Shown here: positions 1 to 11,100 of the stretch, piece by piece
Layout of the letters: every line of letters begins with the position of its first letter
How positions within the stretch are numbered: position 1 is the stretch's first letter
Source of the DNA: Zygaena filipendulae
Taxonomy: Eukaryota; Arthropoda; Insecta; Lepidoptera; Zygaenidae
NCBI GenBank assembly: GCA_907165275.2
Contig: OU015670.1
Location: 6,103,501-6,167,500, forward strand
Direction: 5' to 3'
DNA length: 64,000 nt
Notes under the pieces: generated by a model
What the model saw: the letters and a program-made list of their open reading frames with translations, nothing else
What the model was told of the DNA's origin: nothing
Database searches by the model: none
Translations under genes and position numbers: made by a program

Positions 1-191
1 CCTTTATAATATTAGTTTAGACACATCATTTATTTTTACGTAATTGAAGTGAACAGAAGAATGTATTTATGTAACTAGAACTAAAACAGTTTAATCTAAA
101 CTTGTCTCAGATGACTTGGCAAATAGCATATATTGTATACCTTTGATGTAAGCACAATCTTTGAAATTCAAAATCAAAGACACTCACTCAC

Positions 192-3100
192 ATTAGTGTG
201 TTTCAGCATGTGACTTTTGTAAGAGTCTTCCTCAATGAATCTGTGGTAACAATATGTACATTTGTACGCAGCGTTTTTGTAATGATCAGACTCTGCCCGT
301 TTCTGCAGCTCGGCTAACTGTTCATCTGCAGTCAACCATTTGACCGTGAACAAGGCAAACGATTTCATACGCTTGTCGACCTTCGGCTCTTTGGGTTTCC
401 TCGCAATCTTCTTTCTGACCTTTTTTTCGGCTTTCACTTTTGATTTCTTCGCTTTCGCTCTTACCGGAACTTTTCTCACAGCCTTTTTATTAGTTAAACT
501 GTCGTCTGATATATAATCGTTGTCCGATGCGGCTAGTTTTTTGACTTGTTTTTTTAACTTATCATGTCGTCCCATTCGTGCTTTCTTAAGTTGATTGTTA
601 TCAACGCTCCTAGTCATATCTGTGTCGTCCGTGTCCATTTCGTCACCAGTGTTGCCATCTTCCCGATAGAAATTACTATTCTCTTCCAACATAAATATTT
701 TATTATCACTTTCAACTTTAACATCCACTATACCCTGTGGCATCTTATCATTGGTGTCTGTTTGAGGGTTATCGTTGTTGCATATATCCAGGTCCGTGTG
801 ATCATTATCATAGTGATACATGTTTAGATTACTCGTTAAATGGTTACTCTCTCTATTTATTTCTCTCAATGACTCGATCGAAAGCTGTAACGAACATTTT
901 TGTGTTAAATTTTCTTGAAATAAACATGCAGTTATAACTATTAAAATAAATTCAGTAGCTTCTAGGGTATGTTCCGTTTTATACTGATAGCACTGGCCCA
1001 GTGCTGTGCAGTGTGGACCATACCCTTAATCAATTAGGTGACACACTAGACACATTGCGGAGTTATGTCAGTGTTATGTCACTCACGCGCCCCTCCCGCT
1101 CGAACAGGCTGCTCATGAGCGCGTGCGCCTTCACCGCCCTCGCGCGCAGCCTGGCGCAGTTGCGCACGCGCTGGGCGCACTCCCAGCACACCTCTTGCGG
1201 CAAGCTGTCCTCCAGCTGCAGTCACATGCAACATTATAACAGCTGTTTTTCAGAAACCAACGTCACCAGCTCGCAGTTCATTCTGAGAACGTGCATCTAC
1301 AGTAAAACCTGAATAAACATATTACAATAATATGACTATTGACTCACCGGCAGTCCCGTGAGTTGAAAGTAAGCCATATCTAAATTATTACTCTTCATTG
1401 AGAGCAATTTGGTATCCATTATTAGGCATATCCTGCACACCTGCAAGGCAAAGCAACGCAAATTACTCATAGGCGAATCCTAGGTACTCGATATTTAATT
1501 AAACCGCGTTTACAATTCATATGATTATAATATGCAGAGGCGTCTTTACCTATAGTGCAGGGTGTGCGCTGCACGCGGGCGCAGCGCTCCTAGGGGGCGC
1601 CGAGCGCCGCTCGCTACGGAGCCGCACTCGGCGCGGCACTTTCAACGACCAACGTAAAAAGAACTTCGCTTTGCAACCATTTTGGATAGCGTCTGGAGTT
1701 CTTATATTGACTTACTAGGGGGCGCTAGGGTAATGTTTGCACACGGGCGGTACATGGGCTAGAGACGCCTCTGATAATATGTCTATGCATTAAGCATTCG
1801 AAGGACGATGCATCCTTACTATTACAAATGCAAATGTGAATTTATTTGTTTGTTACCCCTTCACACCTTAACTACTCAGTTTTCATACACGTTGTCAGAA
1901 GAACATAGGGTACTTTTGTCCCGGAATCCCGTCACTCAAGCATTACTATTACTCAAATATTACTTGACGCGTTCCAAAGAAAAATGAACCTAATGTAGCC
2001 GTCATAGCCTTCAAAATCGAACAAACATTTCGTATCACTCAAACATTACTTGGCACGTTCAAAAGAAAATGGACCTTGTGTAGCGGTCATACCCTTTAAA
2101 TCGTTAACAGCCTGAGATATTACAGTGTGATAGTGTGATAATTGTTTCTCTCGCGTGATGGTTGATGTAGCATCACCTTGTGGAGTGATATCACTTGGAT
2201 AATATTACTCGCATTACTTACACAAGTCTACAACACATAACTCATAAAATTTTCCAAAGTGCTGAGTGAAAAGTAAGGATTGCTCAGTAGTTTTTTCTTA
2301 TTTCCCTATCTATAATACAGTTTCATAAATAATTTGTTTACATACCCGCAAAATTTTTGGCTTCCCATTGTCACAAGTTTCTGATTCCTAGAAAATGAAG
2401 CAAATTAATTATGTTCAAGAAAGAAAAAAAAATAACTAGTTCAATGGTTAACTGGTACAAAATGCAGCAAGGCATTACGTTCGCACTTTTTAATTTTATT
2501 TGTGCAATAAGGAATAAATAAATAAGCAAAGCAACTATTACCTACAACAACAAGCCGAACAGAACAATATATATAACTTTGACCATGGCATCAATAGATA
2601 CAGTGTCTGTGGCACTAGGAACAACAACTGAACTGCTTATGACTGTAGTACCAACCGTCGGGATGATGGTGGCTGGAGCTGAAGTTAGAGCCATTGGGGC
2701 TTTGGGCTTGTATACATATGGTATCTGCACACGATTTGCTTTGCCGTCAATGGGGTTGCTGCCTCCACACAAAAGAAGCACTGGTCTGGGAGGCAATTTT
2801 GTCTGTAATTAAATAGAAGTCATTGAAATCAAAATAATACTTTATACTGCAGAAACTGAATAAAAATTCTATTTTTAAAACAGAGAAATAAAAAAAAAAC
2901 TTGTGCTTCCTTACTTACATACATACACTATATTAAAAAAAACCAATAATATCCCCATTCTACTGTCAATGTCATAACACATGTCATAACACTCGTAGCT
3001 GGTTGTGTATAGTAGGTGGCTAACTGTGATTATTGAGTGACTATGTGTGGTTTTTGGGTGACCAATTTAAGAATTTGAGGCCTTAAGCATTATCAGACAG

Positions 3101-3677
3101 GATCTGCAGGAATCAAACCAGTGACACCTGCCTGTCTGGTCAGATTGGCTAACTACTAGACCATAGACCAGCAGTAGTGTGAATGTGTGAATTGGTGCAG
3201 TAGGTTGCCATGCCTACCCGCTAACCAAGAGGTTTCAAGTTCGATTGCTGGTGAGGATGGACTATGTATGATGAACACAGGGTTCCATTTTCCAGTCTGG
3301 GCATGTATATTGTATATATATCTATAGTATAATATGTGTATGTAATAATATGTGTAGTATAGAACACGTTTGTTTGATTTCTGTGACACAAACTTATATA
3401 GCTTAGTGTGGGATCATGTAGATATGTGTATTGTGAAGTTGATTATAAAAAAAATAAAAAATAAACAAAAAGAAACAAACAAACTATTGATGCTGTACTC
3501 ACTTGACAGAATGGAATGGCGCCTGAATGCAAAGTGCTCTGCATTTTCTTGGACATGTATATATCATCATTCTGGAAGTGCTTAGAATATACTGCACTAC
3601 CATTCTGTTGGGGCATGAGAGGGTCAATATTGATTGCTTTCAACCAGGCTGTGCGGAGGGATCGCTCTGATGGGATG
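192..3677 (-). CDS. ZAD zinc finger protein with degenerate THAP exon, partial at the left edge
   Basis: Likely DNA-binding transcription regulator. Exons on the minus strand, 5' to 3': 3503-3677 (second half of a THAP domain), about 2802 down to about 2545 (Pro/Val/Thr-rich linker, donor uncertain), 2346-2387 (14 codons), 1348-1440 (ZAD first half, VCRIC), 1087-1215 (ZAD second half, CWEC) and 192-884 (acidic then Lys/Arg-rich linker ending in a C2H2 finger, CTYC...HMLKH). The 93-bp ZAD exon and 175-bp THAP exon equal the lengths in the paralogue at 6398-19007. The last exon ends at a GTGAGT donor at 186-191, so more fingers lie off the window. The THAP exon has Tyr where the third zinc-binding Cys should be, and I found no convincing first exon. 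The linker exon reads into a TAG at 2542-2544 unless a weak donor is used. The ZAD and finger exons are secure; the 5' half is tentative. Confidence 0.75.
1813..1945 (+). mobile_element. Helitron-like fragment
   Basis: Begins TCCTTACTATTACAAATGCA and keeps the internal TACACGTTGTCAG and CATAGGGTACTTTTGTCCCGG blocks. The 3' CTAG end is lost. It lies in an intron or upstream part of the left-edge ZAD gene. Confidence 0.6.
3095..3330. repeat. tRNA-derived SINE-like sequences
   Basis: On the plus strand TGGTGCAGTAGGTTGCC (box A-like) is followed by AAGTTCGATTGC (box B-like) at about 3195-3250. On the minus strand a second unit (TGGTCTAGTAGTTAGCC ... GGTTTGATTCC) occupies 3095-3165. Neither folds into a clean tRNA with an obvious acceptor stem, so I call them SINE remnants. 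Confidence 0.4.
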
Positions 3678-5105
3678 CTAAATCAAACATGTAATATAAA
3701 TGTGAGCCTTTTTTGACAAACATGATAATTTTTTTAATTACTCAATGAAAGGAAAGGAGGAAACTAAGTCCACATAGAATAGTCAGGATTTTTAAATTTA
3801 TGTATTTACATTCAATTGCATTGGCAAGATGCCTTTCAATGCTTTAAATTAACTTTTACAATTACAGTTGAACCTCAATAGAATGACATTGTTGAAGATA
3901 GTGTAAAACCATGAATCAATACAGGCAGGGAGTGTGTATCTGCACTGACATTATTGGGCATTTGTTTCTGCAGAAGTTCCCATGAAAAGCTCTTCTTATT
4001 TGCTATACCTTCAACTCTTTGTCTTTTTTTTTTAAACAGAATGTAAAATAGAATGTTTTTTTGCTGGATGAGGAAAATCTTAATGCTAATTGGCTAATTG
4101 TAACAAAATAAGTAAATACATCATCCTAACTTAATTTCGTTACACATTCACACTGTAACTACTAACTACATAAACAATAATCATGAGGTTCTCAAACCAC
4201 TACATCAATGGTGCTGTGTTTACAAAATGACAAACAATAGCTAACCCCAGCTGTCATAGCAGCAAACTATATACCACATTATCAGATGCTTAGATCTATT
4301 TCACATTTAAGAGTACCTAGTTAACTCGGTCAAATTTATGCAGACAATGGTGATTATCTGTACCTTTAGTACTACCAGTGGAACAAACATGACTGAGAGA
4401 ATTGAGCTGAATGGAGCTACACCAATGATATTAGGTATAAGTCATTAAAATAAAATAATTAATCAATATATTATTATTATAAACTTTGTATGAGCAGTGT
4501 TGGACCACATCTGTGTGTTGGACCATTCTCCTTAGCATGCATCATGCATGAAACGTTTACGGCTCGGAGAACATATAATATGCTGGTGCTTCTGCTCCGA
4601 AGTAGTTTTAATTGTTATAGATGGAATAGATGAAATGTACAGAGTATTGGTACTGCTTAACTTCACTTGGGTTCTATGTTTAAAGGTCGACTCAAGATCA
4701 TGATAAGTAAGATAATATTCCATAACTCACGGATGGAACGTTATCCCTTCCAATGTGAACACCACCAACTACTTAAAAATACTACCGTAGTGATTATATG
4801 ATCTTTAATACTACCGTATGTGAACACAATTATCTGGAATTATTATTACATCCCGGTACTATACATTTCATATTTAGTAAAAGAACACAAAAACTTTTTG
4901 GATTTAGACATAAATAAATTTTTGTCTTTTGTACAATTTCCTCGGTAAAAACAAATCAGTAAAAACGTCATTTAATTGTCAAAAATCAAAATGTCAATTT
5001 GTCATACACCACAGACGGTTAAGAGAAGGAGAACATAATCAACATACGATAAGCGCTTATTACACCTTGCAATTTCAGGGCACCAATGTAGGGATAAATC
5101 GGATA
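3678..5105. other. Intergenic or 5' region, repeats only
   Basis: The stretch at about 3750-3905 is a copy, in reverse, of the dispersed repeat also seen at 61530-61700 and 50030-50215 (shared GTTGAACCTCAATAGAATGA-type block). The piece at 4750-4830 resembles a repeat near 38340-38400 (TACTTAAAAATACTACCGTA). No convincing gene or promoter element was seen. Confidence 0.5.
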
Positions 5106-5244
5106 CAATTTAGGGTCGGTGAGTGAGAGAGAGAAAGCGAGTAATCACACTTCACTAAATTGAACCCTAAGTCGACTATTCTAGGTTACATTTTAATGTA
5201 GTTTGATCACTCGCTCTCTCTCTCACTCACCGACCCTAAATTGG
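5106..5244. mobile_element. Palindromic MITE-like element
   Basis: Arms at 5106-5142 and 5208-5244 are inverted copies (CAATTTAGGGTCGGTGAGTG at the left end), about 36 bp with an A/G-rich microsatellite inside each arm. No clear target duplication was seen. Confidence 0.65.
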
Positions 5245-5798
5245 ACCCTAAATTGGTCGAACGCGCTCGAGCGCGCTCTGAACCCGTTCTGTGGCTTGGT
5301 GAAATTTTACTCTGACACCTGTCAGAGCGTAGTTTCATCCGTTCCGTGGCTAAGAGTGCAGCAACCAAACAACCATCTCCGAAGCAGGTTAATTTTCACT
5401 CCGACAGCTAATGTACTGTTTAAGAAGTGACAAAGTTTGCACCAAAAACCGGATTCCTCGAAAAAGAAATCAATCGGAGTTCTTACGAACAAAGGCGAGG
5501 TGTCGTAGTCATAAAAAGTTTATAATTGGATGTAAAACAGTCTTATTTGCAATGTGAGTTGAGAGAAAACAAATGGCGCCTGAAATTTCAAATATTTTGA
5601 GGTTATAAAAACAACTCGATCGTTCTGTGGCTTGGTTGCAACTCAAACGAGTGAAGTTTTAACCGAACAACTGCGCCCAAACCCACGGAACGCACACCAG
5701 TGTGCTTTTGTCCCTCGCGTCGGAAACATCTTTGCAATGACTCCTTGCCTTTCAACATTTCGGCGCACCCGTCCCCACTGTCACCACCGTCACCGTTA

Positions 5799-5899
5799 AC
5801 AGCCGCGAAACACCCGCGAACCATGATACCACACTTATAGTTCGCGGGTGTTTCGCGGCTCCGCGCGCGCACCACGCGCGAATGTGGAGCGCGCTATAG
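5799..5899. mobile_element. GC-rich foldback MITE, truncated copy
   Basis: Shares the core CGCGAACCATGATACCACAC and inverted CGCGGGTGTTTCGCGGC arms with the fuller copy at 60179-60302. A further end of the same family (GCGGAGAGCGCTTATGA) lies at about 5988-6004. Confidence 0.6.
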
Positions 5900-6397
5900 G
5901 AATTTGGTTAAGTATTCCAAAGTTGGTAAAAAAGTTCGCGCATAAATCCATAGTAACTTTTGGTTCAAGGGAGTGTCGCTGGCGCGAATGCGGAGAGCGC
6001 TTATGACCGCGTCATACATTGCATTGGTATGGTTGGCTCAAAATGCTTTCATAGATCGGATCAGTGATTAATATGGTAGTGCCTACTCTTAAAACGTAGA
6101 GATTATTTGCTCAGTGGTCTTTAGACATAAATGTCTAGTTAATTTGTGGTCACCACCACCGTCACTATCTATTTCAATTTAGTAATATCATTTCAATTTT
6201 CATGTTTCAACCCCTAGCGAAAAATTATACGGGAAATCCGAAATAATATCGCTACTCGTTCGCTACGTATCCAATCACCACACTATTAGTTTGAGTCACA
6301 AAATTCACAAATATTTATATATTTAACGTGATAAACGTAAAACCGATGTAAACATCCTTTGAAGACTTTAGAGGTCCCTTGTGATTTTATCTCATTA

Positions 6398-8142
6398 ATG
6401 ATGCGGTGTAGTGTACAAAACTGTAACAGTGACGCGACAAAAACGACAAAAGGCCATGGAATTACGTTTCACATGTAAGTTGTGAAACTTTATATTTTAT
6501 ACCTACCTAAATTACAAAACAACATAGACCCAAACTATTGTTGAATCAATACATAAACAAAGTAGGTACCGTAACTGTTTATCTGTTACCCTTTCACGCC
6601 GAAACGCTTAACAGCTTACGATAAGAAAGACATTGCATCCTAAGGAAGCACACAAGTTACTGTTTTATCTTGAGTGAGTGTGATTAGTGAGTTTGTCTGT
6701 TTGTTTGTTTCGCTTTCACGCCCTAACGGCTCAACCGATCATCATGAAATTTTGCATATACGTTTTCAGGGGTACAGAGAAGGACATAGGGTGACATAGG
6801 GTACTTTCATTCTGGAATTCCTATTTGCTTCCGGAGTTAACGGGGGTGAAATTACATTAAAATATGCATACTACAGATGTTGTCAAGGGTAGGTACAGAA
6901 AAAAATAAAGTACTACCCACTTTTGTCTCGGAATAACTGCGGGATATCCGAAATTACGCAAGTGAGGCAGGGAAAACTTAGTTTATTTATATTTCCCGGG
7001 ACTTCTTCCAAAATCAATGCAGCAAAATTGCAAATTAAAATGAAAATTAAAATGAAAAATCTTTATTTCTTTAACAATAAGTTACAGTAAAATTACTAGA
7101 GTTTGGAGTCTCCCTTTAAGCAACAATTGCTTGTATTGGGAAGCTCCACTCCTCTTTATCCAACAGTAAAGTAAAATAATTTTCATTTTATACATACAGG
7201 TTAGAAGAAAGATAGCAAAGAATAGATTGTTTTTTTCTTAAAATATCTATAATCATGTCTAAGCATATAATCGACTACCAAGTGTGCATAAAAAAACTAG
7301 TAATGGATTTGAACGAAAATAATATTTTTGTAGACAGACAGATTGTGATTGTTCACATTTCATACTAGCTCTTCCCTATGGTTTCACCGGTGTTAGTTTC
7401 AGAGATCCTGTGGGTATTCCGAGATAAAAGTATTTACTACCCTATACTTTTTTCTGTACCTACCCTTGACAACGTGTAGGTAGTATGCAAAATTTAATGT
7501 AGTCTCTTCCACGTTAATTTAAGAGTTCTCGTGGGAATTCTGGGATAAAAGTAGCCTATGTCCTTCTCTGTACTCCTGACAACGTGTGTGCAAAATTTCA
7601 TGATCAGTTGAGTCATTTAGCTGTGAAAGTGTAACATACAATTAAAATTACATACAAATTCATGTATAGAAATATACTATTACTGTTTATTAATATAGAT
7701 AAACATCTATTTATTGGACTTAATTTCTTTATTATTATCTATCACTATATTATGCCTTCTAGGTTTCCTAAAGAGCCCAACTTACGTAAAGTATGGATGG
7801 ATGCAGTTGGTCTGTTAGATTGGGAGCCAAAAGACAGGAGTACTATATGTTCTGAACACTTTCGAAATGATGATTTCTATGTGACAAAATCTGGACTACG
7901 TAAGATTAAAAATGGTGCTGTTCCTGTCATAGAAAATGTAAGTAGTTAGAGGTTGAGCTACAAAATTAAAGATATTTATAAGAAAATAGTGCATAATAGT
8001 TCTCTAGTCATATGAGAGCTATAAAAATAAATATAAACATTAAAATCTTCTTTCGGTTTTAGGATCCAGCTGACTTAGAAGCACCAGCTACTCTTAGGGT
8101 GAGTCAAAAATACATCCTCTAGTACTAAACGTATGATTATCA

Positions 8143-8179
<37 letters not shown>

Positions 8180-11100
8180 AATACACCCAAGCAATCCTAG
8201 TTTTTACTTATTAGTTATTTTTGTTATCTGGTTATTTCTCTTTCTTAGTTCGATTAATATAATATTTGTTATGTAAGAGTGAGGTCTCCTCCTGATACAG
8301 GTACTTTTCTACTTAAAAGGAGACCTCAACCTTGTACTATTTAGATGTAAGAAAGAAAGAAAATACATATTTATTATTATTATTATTATCATGATATTCC
8401 CTCAGCTCACATAAATGTAGATAACACATTATGTCCCCTGTGTGCGCTTGAAACAAGATCGGTGGTTGGTTGTATAATACAACCCTAATACAAACCCAAA
8501 TCTGAAAACAGTTAGGTCTGTTCAGAAATAAAAAATATGACGGATTGTACATCGAGATATTTCAATATCTATAAAATATGTATGCTACATTTTAGGTGTG
8601 CAGGATATGTCTTGTGATGAACACCAAAATGTATGACATATGGGATTCCGACTTAGATCGTGCCTATGAACACATTACCGGAGTTAATGTAAGTACATAT
8701 TGAGTTAGTGTTACAGCCCGTTCCCGCTTTTATACCGTCATCCGCCGTACCCCTACCGTTAATCGAAATAATAGCCAACAATAATGTGTAAGAAAAGTTT
8801 TCTAGTATAAATACAAGTATGTATAAGGTGTTTGGCGCATGCATTGAGATGCATTATTTCAGGATTCACTTGCTAGTGCTTTCCAATCACTTGCCATAAC
8901 GCTGATCGTTTGTAAACAGATAAATGAAACGATACAAGCTGTTCCACACACATTTCATTTCAGGATTAAAAGTACTCTATCTCCTTTTCTATACCCATGA
9001 CCACGTGTATGCAAAATTTCATGATATTTGGTTGAGTAGTTAGGGGTTGAAGCGTATAACAAACAAAGTACAAACAAAATCATATTCGCATTTCCGTCTG
9101 TCCGTCCGGAATTCCGTTCACATATCGACTTTGTGCCTTTATTTTTTCAGGTGACTCAAGATGATAAATTACCTCAGAGGGTATGTTGGGAGTGTGCGGC
9201 TCGCCTCGGGGCGTGCGCGCGGCTCCGAGATAGGGCGCTGCGCAGCCACGCGATACTGACTGACGTGTTGACCACCGCGTGCTACGTAAGGAGAAAAAAA
9301 AAAAAAAACTCTCACGAAAGCACTCTTCCAAATTTAATTCGAACGGTCCTATTATTGACACTTCAAGTGTTTTAAGTTTTTAGTTTTAATACGTTGTAGT
9401 TACTGACGGTATCGGTAGTCTGTTATCCAGCTGGGTCTATGCAAAAAATCATGTTGATTCATTGTTACGTCAAAACCGGACAAATCGACAAACAGTATAC
9501 ATATGATAAATACAGTCTTTGAAGCTACAGTATGCATCTACTGCTGACATCTTTTAATTGTCCCAAACCAAGCAGAGCTTGTGCTTTGGGTACCAGACAA
9601 CTGATCTAATCCTAACTAATATTTTAAATGCGAAAGTGAGTTTGTTTGTTGGTTACGCTTTCAAGGCTTTTTCCTACATAACACATGTCGTCGCTATGCG
9701 TGCGAATCTGCGTAAGAGCAACTTGTAAAGTCCGCGTATTTGCTTTTTGACAGGAGAAGGAAAAAACTTAATATCTCGGCGATTTCAATTCATATTGCCG
9801 ACTGAACTTAACAGATTGTGCTTTTGCGAATTTACCCGTAGTTTTCTAAGATTTTGTACAAAGTCACTTATTTGAACTTTGCGCGTTTTAATGTTACGCG
9901 GTATTTACAAATTGCTCTTACGCGTATTCGCACGCGCAGCGACGATGTCAAACATACTGACTCAGGTTGAACACAAATTTTCATCACATATCGACGTAAG
10001 AAAACTTATTCGCTGTTAGCCACAATGCCCTCGAGGTCCTGTCCTACGTCGATAATCTATACATATAATAAAATTGTAACAGGTCGATGTCTGTACATGG
10101 GAGATAAATAAGAAAAAATAAATTTAGGCGACTCTATGAGTGCCAACAATACCGTTTATAGAATTTTTGACGGTCTCTATGTTTGTATTCGTGCTACGCA
10201 AAAACTGCTGCACCAAATTTAATGCGGTTTTTTTTGCTGTATTGCTAAGGGTCTAACTTAGATACTCATGTTTCGATTTTTTCGAAATTCCATCTGGAAC
10301 TCGAGATATTAAAAAAAAATGCTGGTCATCCTACTAATATTATAAATGTGAAAGTGTGGATGTTTGGATGTTTGTTACTCAATCGCGCAAAAACGGCTGA
10401 ACGGATTTGGATAAAATTTGGCATGGACGTTGTCAGGGGTACAGAAAGCCACATAGGGTACTTTTTATCCTGGAATTCCTGCGGGAACTTCGAAATTACC
10501 GCGGGTGAAACCGCGAGGCACAGCTAGTAATAAATAATCGATACGTAAATTTTCCAGCAACTGAACCCGTGACACTTGGCGTAGGTGTCATGTGAGCTAA
10601 AAACCCGCGACGCCTGGCGTACTAGTGTTCGCTAAAACACTAGACCTAATATTGTCATTTTATATGCAAAAATATTTCTTTTTATAGATAACAGTCCGCG
10701 ATATAAAATCAATAAGCCGCTCCCACCACAACCTGACGACGTCGCTAGTCAACAAACACTACGAAGCCAACGACTACAACGTCCATATAAACGAAGATGG
10801 GACGACCGTCAAGCCTGAATCGCAGGAGTTAGTACACAACGAGGAATTAAAAGAGGAGACCAACCAAGACGCATGCCAAGAGTTTCCGGAGATCATGCAA
10901 GTGGAGGTCAAAGACGAGCGGACCTCCAACGATTTGTACTTCGTTGAGTTCGGTGATGAGTTTAATGAGTCAGATGACAATAGGGCGTTGAGCGAAGTGT
11001 GCGTCAAACCGCGGGCGAAGAAGCAGTTGAAGAAGAAAGTGAAGAAGATGAAGAAAGTGAAGTGCGTGAAAGCGGTGAAGAGAAAAGAGGGTGATGGTGA

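Noticed and set aside
3195..3250. Possible tRNA gene (box A and box B)
   Set aside because: No matching acceptor stem or anticodon loop; better explained as a SINE.
4729..4768. Minus-strand piece reading LEGITFHP before a GTGAGT donor, a candidate first THAP exon for the left-edge gene
   Set aside because: It fits phase, but an in-frame TAG lies a few codons upstream, there is no Cys pair, and part of the sequence is a dispersed repeat also found near 38340.
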